The notes under the pieces: generated by a model
What the model saw: the letters and a program-made list of their open reading frames with translations, nothing else
The model's database searches: none
Told to the model about the DNA's origin: nothing
In this document: one piece after another, positions 1 through 9,799 of the stretch
Position numbering within the stretch: the first letter of the stretch is position 1
How the letters are laid out: each line of letters begins with the position of its first letter
Assembly (NCBI RefSeq): GCF_900128905.1
Contig: NZ_FQTV01000004.1
Location: 186,001 to 250,000, forward strand
Reading direction: 5' to 3'
DNA: 64,000 bases
Source of the DNA: Bacteroides luti
GTDB taxonomy: Bacteria; Bacteroidota; Bacteroidia; Bacteroidales; Bacteroidaceae
Program-made: the position numbers and the translations under genes

Positions 1-180
1 AGGATAATCTTTTAATTTTTCACAAAAATATTGAGAAATCCATTACCACTTTGTATACAAATCACTGATATATGTACCAAAATCACGGTTTTAGGTTTTC
101 AACCTAACAATTAGTAAATAAGCAATCAGCTAACAAAACAGCCTAATGGTTTGTTTTTATATAGAGTAACATGTATAAAT

Positions 181-816
181 ATGATAATAACAATTTTCGG
201 AGCAAGCGGAAAAATAGGCCGTCTGCTTACAGAACAAGCACTTGGTAAAGGATATATCATGAAAGCCTATGTGCATAATCTACAGGAAATAGGTTTATCC
301 CACCCTAATCTGGAAATCGTTGAAGGGACTATTCATGATTATTACAAGATAAAGCAAGCCATAGCAGGCAGCAATGCGGTAATAAGTACAATGGAGCCCT
401 CAAAGAGTTTCAAAAAAAAGGGATATCCGGTTTTTGAAGCACACCGACATATTATTATGGCAATGGAACGTCTTAATATAAAACGATTTATAACAATAGC
501 CTCTCCGGTTATTCAGTCGGGAAAAGATGCAAAGTCGGCTGTAACTATTGTACCCAAACTTTTTATTAGCCTATTCAGACATAGAACATATCTTGAATTT
601 GTAGCCATAGGCCACATGATTAAGAAATCTACACTTGACTGGACAATTGTGCGATATCTTTATCCCACCAACAAACCTCATAAAGGGAAAATAAAAGTCA
701 CTTCCGGCAAGCAGAAAATAAATTTTGCAGTTTCGCGCGCAGATATTGCTAAATTTATTCTCGACCAGGTAGAAAGCAGAGAATATATTCACTGCATGCC
801 AATAATTGGAAATTAA
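181..816 (+). CDS. NAD(P)-binding Rossmann protein, NmrA/SDR-a type
   Basis: Predicted cytoplasmic NAD(P)H-binding oxidoreductase of the atypical SDR/NmrA group. The N-terminus carries the dinucleotide-binding glycine motif GASGKIG right after the first beta strand (MIITIF). A central stretch (IKRFITIAS) and a later WTIVR segment are typical of this fold. About 211 residues, usual for the small NAD(P)H-binding family. An upstream start at 151 exists, but the Rossmann strand begins directly at the ATG at 181, so I prefer that one. The substrate cannot be read from sequence. It stands alone, with about 100 bp to the next gene. Fold assignment is firm, function is not. Confidence 0.8.
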   Translation: MIITIFGASGKIGRLLTEQALGKGYIMKAYVHNLQEIGLSHPNLEIVEGTIHDYYKIKQAIAGSNAVISTMEPSKSFKKKGYPVFEAHRHIIMAMERLNIKRFITIASPVIQSGKDAKSAVTIVPKLFISLFRHRTYLEFVAIGHMIKKSTLDWTIVRYLYPTNKPHKGKIKVTSGKQKINFAVSRADIAKFILDQVESREYIHCMPIIGN

Positions 817-923
817 TTCTAAACCTGTCAGAAATTCCATATAGATTGTCGCAAAAATATCGATAAAAAATGCAATAAAACATACCCTTTTCCGACATAT
901 AAATACAAACAAAATAATATTGT

Positions 924-2969
924 ATGAAAAAGGGAATATTTAAAGCCTTTATTTGCCTGACAGTAGTTACAGCAGCTACTTCGTGTAAACAAGGTAAGCT
1001 TTCATCCGAAAAGGGTGACGCGCTGATTGCGCATATTGATTCAACAGCAAAAGCCGGAGACGATTTCTTTCAGTTTGCCAATGGCAAATGGTTCAAGCAG
1101 AATCCTATACCTGCCAGTAAACAGGGTAACGGTATATTTCAGCTTATCCAGGATACCATAAATGCTCAGGTACGTAATATATGCGAATCATCAGCTACTA
1201 TAAAAGATGCACCGAAAGGAAGCAATAAACAAAAGATTGGCGATTTCTTTTTCACAGGAATGGACAGCGTCTCTTTAAATAAAAAAGGCATCAGCGAGCT
1301 TAAAGGTGATTTTGCAAAAATAGACAATATTAAGGATCTGAACGGTATCATCAAAGAAGCTGCTTATCTTCATAGTGTGGCAGCATCGCCGTTGTTTAGC
1401 ATGTACGTTACTCAGGATGACAAGAATAGCAGCAAGTATCAGGTATACATTGCTCAGGGTGGATTAAGTATGCCCGAACGAAGCTATTACCTCGATACAG
1501 ATGCCGGTTCAAAAAATATTCGCGAAAAGTTTGTAACCTTCGCCGACAACATGTTTGGAATTATGGGGTACGACAAATCCAAAGCCAAACAAGCCGCTGC
1601 CAGGTTACTGGAAATGGAAACAGCCATAGCAAAGACTTCCCGCAAAATGGAAGACACCCGCGATCCTTTGGCCAACTATAATAAAATAACATCCGCTAAA
1701 CTTGCTGCGTTAACTCCAAACATCGACTGGAAGATTTTCCTTACCAACATTGGACTAACCAAAGTTGATTCGGTTGTTGTGGGGCAGCCTGAATTCCTTA
1801 CCGCACTGAATGGCTACATGAAAAAATATTCGATAGACGACTGGAAAAACTATCTCAAATTTCACTTATTGAATGGCTTGTCGGACTATCTGGATGATAA
1901 GACCTATATGGAAAGCTTCAACTTCTATTCAACAACCCTTGAGGGAGTAAAAGAGCCGAAACCAAGATGGGAACGTGTAGTAAGACAAACCAACGGAGCG
2001 CTTGGAGAACTTATCGGACAAGTGTACGTAAACGAGTATCTGCCCAAAGGAACCAAAGAGAAGCTGGAAGAAATAGGAAATTCCATTAAATCGGTTTTCG
2101 CACAACGCATCAAAGCCCTCGACTGGATGAGTGCACCAACTAAAGAAAAAGCATTAAAAAAGCTCAATGGAGTAATAATGAAGGTTGGTTATCCTGATAA
2201 ATGGAAAGACCTGAGTGCTATGCAGATTGACCGTTCATCTTACGTAAAAAATGTAATGAGTGCCAACAAATGGGGATTCAACTATATGATAAGCAAATAC
2301 GGCAAACCGGTTGATCGTAAGGAATGGGGCATGTATCCACAAACATACAATGCATACTACAACCCATCGAACAACGAAATAGTTATTCCCGGTTGCAACA
2401 TCATTGTTCCGGGATATGAAAGTAAAATGGCCGACGATGCCATACTTTACTCCATCATCGGATGCACCTTTGGCCACGAAATTACACATGGTTTCGACGA
2501 TCAGGGATGTAAATACAACGAGCAAGGTAACTTGAGCAACTGGTGGACCAATGAAGACAAAGCAAAGTTTGTTCAGAAAACCAAAATGATTGTAAAACAA
2601 TTCAATGACTACACAGCTATAGACAATATGCACCTCAATGGTGAACTTACCCAGGGTGAGAATATTGCCGACCTTGGTGGAGTAGTTATGGGATTCGAAG
2701 CATTTAAAAACACCGACCAGTATAAGAACAACGAAATTATTGCCGGACTGAACCCTAATCAGCGTTTTTTCCTTGGATATGCACTTGGATGGATGTTAAA
2801 TATACGCCCGGAAGCATTGAAAAACCAAATTAAAACTGACGTACATTCTCCGGCAAAGTGGAGAATCCTGGGTCCGCTATCCAACATGCCTGAGTTCTAT
2901 TCAGCATTTGGAGTGAAAAAAGGAGATAAAATGTGGCGCGCCGAAGATCAGATTGTAAAAATCTGGTAG
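924..2969 (+). CDS. pepO: M13 family zinc metallopeptidase lipoprotein (neprilysin/PepO-like)
   Basis: Secreted or outer-membrane-anchored endopeptidase of the neprilysin family (M13) that cleaves short peptides. The N-terminus is a lipoprotein signal (hydrophobic stretch ending in TSC, about residue 21). The zinc site is HEITH (His518, Glu519, His522), followed by the third ligand in ENIAD (Glu579). The large N-terminal M13_N domain fills residues ~40-440 and the catalytic domain the rest. At 681 residues it is full length for the family. A strong hairpin follows the stop codon. Single-gene unit. The family call is firm; the symbol is by analogy with bacterial pepO. Confidence 0.93.
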   Translation: MKKGIFKAFICLTVVTAATSCKQGKLSSEKGDALIAHIDSTAKAGDDFFQFANGKWFKQNPIPASKQGNGIFQLIQDTINAQVRNICESSATIKDAPKGSNKQKIGDFFFTGMDSVSLNKKGISELKGDFAKIDNIKDLNGIIKEAAYLHSVAASPLFSMYVTQDDKNSSKYQVYIAQGGLSMPERSYYLDTDAGSKNIREKFVTFADNMFGIMGYDKSKAKQAAARLLEMETAIAKTSRKMEDTRDPLANYNKITSAKLAALTPNIDWKIFLTNIGLTKVDSVVVGQPEFLTALNGYMKKYSIDDWKNYLKFHLLNGLSDYLDDKTYMESFNFYSTTLEGVKEPKPRWERVVRQTNGALGELIGQVYVNEYLPKGTKEKLEEIGNSIKSVFAQRIKALDWMSAPTKEKALKKLNGVIMKVGYPDKWKDLSAMQIDRSSYVKNVMSANKWGFNYMISKYGKPVDRKEWGMYPQTYNAYYNPSNNEIVIPGCNIIVPGYESKMADDAILYSIIGCTFGHEITHGFDDQGCKYNEQGNLSNWWTNEDKAKFVQKTKMIVKQFNDYTAIDNMHLNGELTQGENIADLGGVVMGFEAFKNTDQYKNNEIIAGLNPNQRFFLGYALGWMLNIRPEALKNQIKTDVHSPAKWRILGPLSNMPEFYSAFGVKKGDKMWRAEDQIVKIW

Positions 2970-2986
2970 TTTCCCCCATTCAATAA

Positions 2987-3029
2987 AACAATCGTGTTCT
3001 TTGCTTTTTTAGCAAAGGGCACAATTGTT
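2987..3029 (+). terminator. Hairpin after the M13 peptidase gene
   Basis: Long imperfect inverted repeat: AACAAT-GTG-TCTTTGC pairs with GCAAAG-GCAC-ATTGTT around a T-rich 7-nt loop. It sits 17 bp after the peptidase stop. It also overlaps the upstream ATG at 3025, which argues that the next gene starts later. Confidence 0.6.
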
Positions 3030-3114
3030 AAAGTATTCACTTATAGTACTATTATTATGCAGTAATTTGACTATACTAGCATTTATAAAGAACAAACTAA
3101 TTTACAACAATAGT

Positions 3115-3936
3115 ATGAATACAAAGAATTTGTTTGGAATAATTTTGTTTTTCTTATGTACTATCAACTTAGTAAGTTGTGAAAAAGAAGAAGATGATTT
3201 TTTATCGAAAGACACAGAAAATAGTACTGTAATAAGTGGTACTGTTCACACGAAAGATGGGCTACCGCTTTCTGGCGTTAACATTAAAATAGATTATTAC
3301 GAGGGTGCATGGCTGCAATACTCCTTACTCCGTCACAAAGCCATAACAAAAACAGACAAAAACGGAAATTATAAATTGGAATTCTACGTGAGAGATGACG
3401 AATTGCAAAGAGATGAGAATTTATATAAATACTTTAATATAGTTGTTAATATGAATAATTTAGATCCAAAGCAATATATTCTTCCTAACGATATGACTTC
3501 TATCATGATATCCCCCGACCCTCCTATTGCTAAACCAGCCACTAATGAAGCACCTATAATATCATATCATTTTTCTGTTGAACGTAATAAAACCTACACG
3601 CAAGATTTCTATATACCTCAAAAAAGATATGTTCAAATAACTCTGAAAGGTTTTACTCCCAAGCAAAATAATGCTTATTTCGAGGTTCACAGTTTTTTCC
3701 CATGGGGAGAAGAAAGTGACGAAAAACAAATGATTGATTCAAAATATAGAACCAGGCAAAGTGGATTCGACTTGAATGTAGCTTATTCTGAGGAACAAAC
3801 GTTTGAAGTGCCTTTTGCGCTGAACGAAAACAATATTGTAAGATTAACCAAAAGAAAAAATGGTATTCTTGACTCTGAAGACCATAAAATATTTGTAACT
3901 AAAGATAGTCCAAAGAGCCTAACATACGAATATTAA
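3115..3936 (+). CDS. Lipoprotein with carboxypeptidase-regulatory-like domain
   Basis: Predicted outer-membrane or periplasmic lipoprotein of unknown role. I start it at the ATG at 3115: the peptide from there is a clean lipoprotein signal (MNTKNLFGIILFF... ending in LVSC), whereas the ATG at 3025 lies inside the terminator hairpin of the gene before. Residues ~35-100 form a carboxypeptidase-D-regulatory-like Ig fold (SGTVHTKDGLPLSGV...TKTDKNGNYKL), a common presentation module in Bacteroidota surface proteins. The rest (to residue 273) has beta-rich character and no family I recognise. No neighbour in the same unit. Confidence 0.75.
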   Translation: MNTKNLFGIILFFLCTINLVSCEKEEDDFLSKDTENSTVISGTVHTKDGLPLSGVNIKIDYYEGAWLQYSLLRHKAITKTDKNGNYKLEFYVRDDELQRDENLYKYFNIVVNMNNLDPKQYILPNDMTSIMISPDPPIAKPATNEAPIISYHFSVERNKTYTQDFYIPQKRYVQITLKGFTPKQNNAYFEVHSFFPWGEESDEKQMIDSKYRTRQSGFDLNVAYSEEQTFEVPFALNENNIVRLTKRKNGILDSEDHKIFVTKDSPKSLTYEY

Positions 3937-4060
3937 CAACAAATAATTAGCTATCTGCACCTACATTTCGCTTCAGCAGACTTCCTGTCATTTTTTATGT
4001 TTATAAACTGATTTCTAAAAAGTTAATCTTACTCAATGATACATCTTTCGGATAATTTAT

Positions 4061-4068
4061 TATTTTTG
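4061..4068 (+). promoter_or_regulatory. Bacteroides-type -7 box upstream of hcp
   Basis: TATTTTTG matches the Bacteroidota -7 consensus TAnnTTTG. It lies 105 bp before the hcp start. I see no convincing -33 TTTG partner, so the call is tentative. Confidence 0.35.
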
Positions 4069-4173
4069 TGAAAAGTCCAATAGTTATAAACAAATGTCTT
4101 TCCTGATTGTTTATTGAATGCTGATTATTTAAACCGATATATTTTGTATACTAACTTTTAAAAATGAAGTACT

Positions 4174-5811
4174 ATGGGTATGTTTTGTAATCAATGTCAG
4201 GAGACAGCCAAAAACACAGGCTGCACCATTAACGGAGTTTGCGGTAAAAAAGAAGATACCGCCAATTTTCAGGATTTGCTAATATTTGCGTGTCAGGGAC
4301 TTGCATTCGCAACTATCGAAGCCCGAAAAAAAGGGATAGATACTAACGTAGAGAGTAAGTTCATTACTAATGGCTTGTTTATCACAATTACAAATGCCAA
4401 TTTTGATAACGCCGCAATAATGAAGGCTATCAATGATTGCATCGCTCTTAGGGATAACCTGAAAACAAAAGCAAATATTAATGAAAAGAATGATGCACTT
4501 GACTGGAAAGGAACCAGCGAAGCGGACTTTAATGAAAAAGCAAAGCAGGTAAGCACTTTGTTCTTTGACAAAGACGAAGATATCCGTGCCTTGAAACAGT
4601 ATACATTGTTTGGCGTTAAAGGTATTGCAGCCTATGCAGAACATGCCTTTAATCTGGGATTCGAAGAGCAGGATATCTACAACTTCATGGAAGAAACACT
4701 TGTTATGATTGCCAGACCTATGAGCCTGAAAGATATGTTGGACTGGCTTGTAAAAACCGGTGAACATGGAGTAAAGGTTATGGCATTGCTCGACAAGGCC
4801 AACACTTCCACTTTTGGTAATCCGGAAATCTCGAAAGTAAACATCGGAGTTGGCAAGAATCCGGGAATTCTTATCAGCGGACACGATCTGAATGATTTGG
4901 AGCAACTTCTTATTCAAACAGAAGGGACAGGCGTAGATGTTTATACTCATTCCGAGATGCTACCGGCCAATGCTTATCCTCATTTCAAGAAGTACAAACA
5001 TCTGGTAGGAAACTACGGAAATGCATGGCACCGTCAGCTCGATGAGTTCGAAACATTTAATGGTCCGGTTCTTTTCACTACCAATTGCCTTGTACCTCCA
5101 CGTAAAACAACAACCTATAACGACAGGATATTTACAACAGGTGCAGCAGGAATGCCCGATTGGAAAGTGATTGATAAGAAACTGGCTAATGGTCATAAAG
5201 ACTTTTCTGAAATTATAGAACTGGCAAAGAAGTGCCAACCTCCTACAGCAATTGAGAATGGCGAAATAACCATTGGCTTTGCACACAACCAGGTATTGGC
5301 TTTGGCCGATAAAGTTCTGGAAGCTGTAAATTCCGGAGCAATAAAAAAACTAGTTGTTATGTCGGGCTGCGATGCACGCCAGAAAACTCGTGAATATTAT
5401 ACTGAATTTGCAAAACAATTACCTAAAGATACTGTTATCCTTACTTCCGGATGCGCCAAGTATCGTTATAACAAGCTACAATTAGGCGATATCAACGGAA
5501 TACCAAGAGTACTCGATGCCGGCCAGTGCAATGATTCATACTCATGGGCAGTAGTTGCGCTTAAATTAAAAGAAGTGTTGAAGCTGGATGATATCAACAA
5601 ATTACCAATCATCTTTAATATTGCCTGGTACGAACAAAAAGCAATCATCGTTCACCTTGCCTTGCTGTATCTTGGAATAAAGAATACACATATTGGTCCT
5701 ACTTTGCCAGGTTTCTTAACTCCTAATCTGCTAAAGATTGTTCAGGATAATTTTGGTGTTCAAACAATAACAACCGTGGAAGAAGATATGAAATCCTTTG
5801 GACTTTGTTAA
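4174..5811 (+). CDS. hcp: Hybrid cluster protein / hydroxylamine reductase
   Basis: Iron-sulfur protein that reduces hydroxylamine in vitro and is linked to NO and nitrosative-stress handling in anaerobes. The N-terminal cysteine cluster (Cys5, Cys8, Cys17, Cys23) ligates a [4Fe-4S] cluster. Later motifs bind the hybrid Fe-S-O cluster: [25 protein letters not shown] and [11 protein letters not shown], in the usual order. 545 residues, full length. The gene is followed by a strong terminator and faces a convergent BFD-like [2Fe-2S] gene that may serve as an electron carrier or cluster donor (inference). Assignment is firm. Confidence 0.96.
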   Translation: MGMFCNQCQETAKNTGCTINGVCGKKEDTANFQDLLIFACQGLAFATIEARKKGIDTNVESKFITNGLFITITNANFDNAAIMKAINDCIALRDNLKTKANINEKNDALDWKGTSEADFNEKAKQVSTLFFDKDEDIRALKQYTLFGVKGIAAYAEHAFNLGFEEQDIYNFMEETLVMIARPMSLKDMLDWLVKTGEHGVKVMALLDKANTSTFGNPEISKVNIGVGKNPGILISGHDLNDLEQLLIQTEGTGVDVYTHSEMLPANAYPHFKKYKHLVGNYGNAWHRQLDEFETFNGPVLFTTNCLVPPRKTTTYNDRIFTTGAAGMPDWKVIDKKLANGHKDFSEIIELAKKCQPPTAIENGEITIGFAHNQVLALADKVLEAVNSGAIKKLVVMSGCDARQKTREYYTEFAKQLPKDTVILTSGCAKYRYNKLQLGDINGIPRVLDAGQCNDSYSWAVVALKLKEVLKLDDINKLPIIFNIAWYEQKAIIVHLALLYLGIKNTHIGPTLPGFLTPNLLKIVQDNFGVQTITTVEEDMKSFGLC

Positions 5812-5835
5812 GTATCGCAGGAACTATAAAAACAG

Positions 5836-5867
5836 AAAAGAGCAGCAAATAAAATTGCTGCTCTTTT
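5836..5867 (+). terminator. Intrinsic terminator of hcp
   Basis: Perfect 13-bp stem (AAAAGAGCAGCAA / TTGCTGCTCTTTT) with a 6-nt loop, ending in a T-run. It sits between convergent hcp and the small ferredoxin gene and could serve both strands. Confidence 0.9.
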
Positions 5868-5929
5868 TGTTTTCTATATATCTATATTATGACTATTTCT
5901 AATCACATACATTAATGAGCATGATGTTG

Positions 5930-6109
5930 CTAACCATTTACTTCTTTCAAAATCTCTTCAATATCAGGAACGCAACTTCCACAAACAGTTCCGGCAGTAG
6001 TTTCTTCACCCACTTCATCTACTGTTGTTAGCCCCTTTTCTTTGATAGCTTTCACTATCTCACTTTTCATAATGCCATTGCAATGACAAATTTCAATATC
6101 TTCATCCAT
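5930..6109 (-). CDS. Small BFD-like [2Fe-2S]-binding protein
   Basis: A 59-residue protein, too short for most ORF filters. It translates as MDEDIEICHCNG... with CxC near residues 8-10 and CGSC near residues 44-47. This is the four-cysteine pattern of the BFD-like [2Fe-2S] domain found in bacterioferritin-associated ferredoxin and in NirB/NifU-type proteins. The helical segment between the pairs (MKSEIVKAIKEKGLTTVDEV) and the GTVCGSCVP ending fit the family. It is convergent with hcp. A -7 box (TACTTTTG) lies about 70 bp upstream. Likely role: small electron-transfer or cluster protein working with Hcp (inference from position). Confidence 0.85.
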   Translation of the reverse strand: MDEDIEICHCNGIMKSEIVKAIKEKGLTTVDEVGEETTAGTVCGSCVPDIEEILKEVNG

Positions 6110-6175
6110 AACTGTATTTTTTATTGGTTTATATTAGAAAATTCTTCAGATGATCTACTCATCTTTAGTGTATAG

Positions 6176-6183
6176 CAAAAGTA
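6176..6183 (-). promoter_or_regulatory. -7 box for the BFD-like gene
   Basis: On the minus strand this reads TACTTTTG, matching TAnnTTTG, 67 bp upstream of the small ferredoxin start. No clear -33 element is visible. Confidence 0.45.
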
Positions 6184-6331
6184 AGAATCTTATTGGATTA
6201 AAGTTGTTACTTAGGTTACACTATCTTTTATTTAATATTTTTTAAACAAAAAGCTTTTTATCTCATTTGAATTTCTACCCTAACTCCATCACTTTTCAGA
6301 TAAACAACACTGAATATAAACAAATTACGGA

Positions 6332-6357
6332 GTGAGGGATGGTTTTTCATCCCTCAC
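6332..6357 (-). terminator. Hairpin downstream of the VirE-type gene
   Basis: Perfect 10-bp stem GTGAGGGATG / CATCCCTCAC with a short T-rich loop, 35 bp after the stop of the minus-strand gene. The same GTGAGGGAT word recurs near 9.8 kb and 23.6 kb. Confidence 0.45.
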
Positions 6358-6391
6358 CCTACCCTCACTTTCCGGGGCTACCCTCACCTTT

Positions 6392-8467
6392 TCAGCACTC
6401 CACCACGTTATATAGCCTACCTTTTTTTGAATTAGTCAACGGAACACTTAGCTTGGTAAGAATACGTCCGAAGGTAGTAATCTTTGTGGTGGATAGCTTG
6501 AAGCCACTCTTTTTCTGCAATCTGGTGAGAATTTCGGAAGCCAGCAGTTTTTCACAAGGCTCATTCATTCCGGCCGAACGGAAGTACTGCAGAAACAGTT
6601 GCTCGGCAGGAGGCTGCACTTCGAATTTCTCATTGCCGGCCATTAAAACAGCTTCATCCTCACTGTCGAACCAATAACGCTCGCCACTCTGAATCTCGCT
6701 CAACGCCTGCGCATAAAGCTGATCATAGTTTATATTGTGCGGAACATTTACAATGCCCGTAACCTCAATACAAATAAAACGACGGCTACCCGAAGTGTCG
6801 GTCAGCAAATCGTAATGATTACTAGTAGCAATAAACGAAGCATAGCGACGCAACTCCTGCACAACACTCTGATTGGGCTTGCGCGTATTAACCACCGGTT
6901 TCTGAAGTATATGTTTCAGAAACGCCTGCTGACTGTTAGTAATCTGGTCGAACTCATCAATGTTTATCAGAGCAAACCTATTGAGATAAAGCTCCGCATC
7001 ACGCTTGTGTCCGAAGTCGATGCTATCCGTGTAATACGCACGCAACTCCGGCGGAAGTATGCTCAGGCAAAATGTAGATTTCTTATATCCCTGCTTTCCA
7101 ACCAGCAAAGGCGAAGTACTGTTGGCATACTGCTTGCTCATTCCACGCCAGTGCGCCACCATGCAGAGAAACCAGCGGTGGAAAAAGTTACGCCAATATT
7201 TATTCTCACACGGCACCGCATCAGCAAATGGGCGAATACGATCTACCCCATCCCAGGAAGGGAGCCTAGACAGATAATCCTCAATAGGAGCAAACAGCGG
7301 AGTGCGGTCGGAATAAACATAGCGATTCACATCTCTGTCCCATAGCTGAATACCCTCTTTCTGAGCATTGAGCGCAATACTATTAAGCACCTTCTGCGAT
7401 ACAGGACGGAAATCGAAAACAAACGAATTACGTTCCTTATACTCCATTTCGGTAGTCTGCGTATTGTGCCGGAACTCATAACGGCGGTTCATAAACTCCT
7501 CCGTCTTCACAGCCAGCAACTGTTCCGCACTCATACACGGCTTTCCGCCAAAATTCTTTCCACCCAGATACACATTGTGCACCGTAAGCCTCAACTCCAC
7601 TTCCCTTTTTGCCAGATTAAAATGTAGCATCGCCCCTTTCACCACATCTTCTTCCGGTACACCCCCCTTAAAACAATTCCCCGCCAAAGCCACCAAAAAT
7701 GGCTTTATATCCTCTTCCTGCGGAAACCTTCCTATTTCTTCGTACACCGATTGCAAGGACGATTCGAACAAGGTAGAAACCACACTTCTATATTGATATC
7801 CCGGCATAAGCCTCAGCAACGAAGCATTTTCATCTGGTATTGCGCATTCCCTATCAGGCTCTGTGCTCACTTCATAAGGCTGCTTCATTAGAATAGGATG
7901 CACTTCGGGGTTAAAAAACAGACCCGGATCATACGAAAAGCGGCAGTAATGATTCAATGACGTACGTTTCAGCGTAACCTTGTATGATATCAGCTCTTCG
8001 TAAAACCGCACCGCCTTACGGTAAGCCTGTGCATGAAACAACTCCGCTTCCGCTTTTGTCTGTGGTAAAGAGCCATCGGGACGGATAAATGAGACAAGCA
8101 ACTTCACACTTTTCGCACTAGAACCAACAAATGCAGCAAGCGTATGCGGCAAACGTGCCACCTCATCCCTCACCGCTTCTGCTTCCTCTATTCCCGCAAG
8201 GCCGTCAATCTCCAGTAACACCACACCATTATAGCGAATCATTTCCTGTTGTGCATCCACCTTTTTAAATTCAGCAGCAAAACTTAGTTTTGGCAGTTTA
8301 TCAACAGCCATGCAATGCGTAGAACGGCTTACATATTGTAAAGAATGTCGCAAATTAGAAACCGGTTGTTCCTCCGATTCAATTTTCATCTTCTCCATCA
8401 ATACAGATAGTTTTACATTTTGTTGTGATTCTCTTTTCTGTCGGCCTTTTAATTGTGTTATTTTCAT
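6392..8467 (-). CDS. VirE / BT4734-type P-loop protein
   Basis: Large cytoplasmic protein (691 residues) common on Bacteroidota chromosomes and mobile elements. The N-terminal ~200 residues match the BT4734/BF3469-like domain, a primase-polymerase-related fold by family knowledge. Residues ~330-620 are the VirE-type (D5-like) ATPase: the segment WDGVDRIRPF, then a P-loop in VGKQGYKKST, then a Walker B in FALINIDEFD. The role is probably in element replication or maintenance, but this is not established. It has its own unit and a trailing hairpin. No integrase or other mobile gene sits next to it here. Confidence 0.8.
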   Translation of the reverse strand: MKITQLKGRQKRESQQNVKLSVLMEKMKIESEEQPVSNLRHSLQYVSRSTHCMAVDKLPKLSFAAEFKKVDAQQEMIRYNGVVLLEIDGLAGIEEAEAVRDEVARLPHTLAAFVGSSAKSVKLLVSFIRPDGSLPQTKAEAELFHAQAYRKAVRFYEELISYKVTLKRTSLNHYCRFSYDPGLFFNPEVHPILMKQPYEVSTEPDRECAIPDENASLLRLMPGYQYRSVVSTLFESSLQSVYEEIGRFPQEEDIKPFLVALAGNCFKGGVPEEDVVKGAMLHFNLAKREVELRLTVHNVYLGGKNFGGKPCMSAEQLLAVKTEEFMNRRYEFRHNTQTTEMEYKERNSFVFDFRPVSQKVLNSIALNAQKEGIQLWDRDVNRYVYSDRTPLFAPIEDYLSRLPSWDGVDRIRPFADAVPCENKYWRNFFHRWFLCMVAHWRGMSKQYANSTSPLLVGKQGYKKSTFCLSILPPELRAYYTDSIDFGHKRDAELYLNRFALINIDEFDQITNSQQAFLKHILQKPVVNTRKPNQSVVQELRRYASFIATSNHYDLLTDTSGSRRFICIEVTGIVNVPHNINYDQLYAQALSEIQSGERYWFDSEDEAVLMAGNEKFEVQPPAEQLFLQYFRSAGMNEPCEKLLASEILTRLQKKSGFKLSTTKITTFGRILTKLSVPLTNSKKGRLYNVVEC

Positions 8468-8620
8468 TCGTTTTAATTATTAATTATACCTTGAAGATAT
8501 GTCATAAACATCAATAAAACAAATTTTTATTGCAATTGTATATAAATTATTTTTATCATAAAAACCAGGCAGACATAAGCTATTTAGCCACCAAATCTAA
8601 CGAATTTAATAAGGAAAGTT

Positions 8621-8714
8621 AAGTAAGCCCGCAGCCGAGGGCTTATGGGACTGCATTCGAGGGCTTATCGGTTTACGGCCACGGGCCCATGGGTTCACGG
8701 CCGCGGGCTTACTT
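8621..8714. repeat. 94-bp GC-rich inverted repeat with internal repeats
   Basis: Arms AAGTAAGCCCGC (8621-8632) and GCGGGCTTACTT (8703-8714) are perfect inverted copies. After one mismatch pairing continues for four more bases (GCCG/CGGC). The interior repeats GAGGGCTTAT twice and a GGTTTACGGCC/GGTTCACGGCC pair. It is far more GC-rich than its surroundings. It could be a folded RNA, a palindromic repeat element, or a relic mobile element. I cannot choose among these. Confidence 0.6.
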
Positions 8715-8933
8715 ACTATTAACCGCAAAAATCATTAAGTCTGGTTATGTATGGAGATAACACAGGCCACAAATTTGCTTAGCGATTTTGCAGGTAAAAC
8801 GAGAGTTGAAGTTGTGAGAATGGGTCAGCGGATTATAACCAAAAGAAAGTAGTAACAGAAGAGAAAAAACGACCCGTTATTCAGAAGTAAAAATAGTTGA
8901 AAGAATGAGGTTTTTAACTATATCAGATTATAC

Positions 8934-8970
8934 ATTTTGGGCTCAGTAAATTGCTTACTGAGCCCAAAAT
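8934..8970 (-). terminator. Terminator of the DUF975 gene
   Basis: Perfect 16-bp stem (left arm starts ATTTTGGGCTC, right arm ends GAGCCCAAAAT) with a 5-nt loop, 7 bp beyond the stop of the minus-strand membrane protein gene. Confidence 0.85.
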
Positions 8971-8977
8971 AGAGAAA

Positions 8978-9622
8978 TTACATTTCAGCAGCTACAGCTT
9001 CTTCAGCTTCTTGACTACCTTTTATATCATCGTAGAATTTTGCAAAAGAAATTTCCATGTAAGGAATAAGCCATAGGAAACCGATACCAAGTGTAAAAAG
9101 ACAAAGTATCGCCCATCCTAAGAACCGTAGATTCAGGCAGAAGAATTTCCATTTATAGCCATACATCATCTTTTTACTCTTATCAATTGCATCCATTATA
9201 GAAATAGAAGGCTCATCGGCAATTATATAAAAAGTCATTGCATAAGATATAGCGGCAATAATTCCAGGTATTATTAACAAGAGCATCCACAATATAACAA
9301 AAATAGCCATTAGAAGATAGGCTCCCAATGCAGTACCAAAATTATTAAATCCCTTAAACAGCTGTTCAAACCTAGCTTCCTCATTTCTTGATATAGCTAA
9401 TGCAAAATAAGATATCCCAAGAGTCATAGGACCACCAAGAATCAAACTTAGAAGTCCCCCCGTAGAGGCAAGCATGTTTGTTCCAAACATATTAGAGTAA
9501 AACGAGTAATTAAACTGCAATCCATTAATGATCAATGTATACACCAAAAAAGTCCCGATAGCCAATCCCCATTTATCTCTCAGAGATTCTTTAGCCATCC
9601 TCATTAAAGCAACGTTTTCCAT
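8978..9622 (-). CDS. DUF975-type integral membrane protein
   Basis: Polytopic inner-membrane protein of 214 residues. The start (MRMAKESLRDKWGLAIGTFLVYTLI) is the hallmark opening of the DUF975 family: an amphipathic segment, then the first membrane helix. I count about five or six hydrophobic segments; a loop after the third carries DEPSISIMDAIDKSKKMMYGYKWKFF, also typical. The C-terminus is soluble and acidic/Ala-rich. No molecular function is established for the family. Monocistronic, with a strong terminator. Confidence 0.8.
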   Translation of the reverse strand: MENVALMRMAKESLRDKWGLAIGTFLVYTLIINGLQFNYSFYSNMFGTNMLASTGGLLSLILGGPMTLGISYFALAISRNEEARFEQLFKGFNNFGTALGAYLLMAIFVILWMLLLIIPGIIAAISYAMTFYIIADEPSISIMDAIDKSKKMMYGYKWKFFCLNLRFLGWAILCLFTLGIGFLWLIPYMEISFAKFYDDIKGSQEAEEAVAAEM

Positions 9623-9799
9623 ATCAATTTATTATTAAGTTATTTGCAACGCAAGTCACAATTGTATTTACTATCAAAAGTATAATTTGAAATGTATATA
9701 TACAAATTTTACTGCATTTATATATAATTATTTTTTGGTATATCAGGAAACTGATAGCCGAATTATGAATTCTGTGCCGAAAATGGTGAGGGATGGCGG

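Larger units (their letters stand above)
8468..8977. other. Intergenic stretch with a GC-rich structured element
   Basis: About 510 bp without a gene. It holds the GC-rich inverted repeat at 8621-8714 and the terminator at 8934-8970, described separately. Otherwise it is AT-rich and shows no ORF I would support. Confidence 0.6.

Noticed and set aside
3025..3114. Upstream start for the lipoprotein at 3115
   Set aside because: The extra 30 residues cross a terminator hairpin and hide the clean lipoprotein signal that begins at 3115.
4279..4950. Long minus-strand frame inside hcp
   Set aside because: Antisense shadow of an intact, well-recognised gene; the Cys-rich peptide arises from the reverse reading and matches no family.
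6737..7345. Plus-strand frame of 202 codons over the VirE-type gene
   Set aside because: Runs opposite to a clear gene with a P-loop and Walker B; the translation has no coherent fold or signal.
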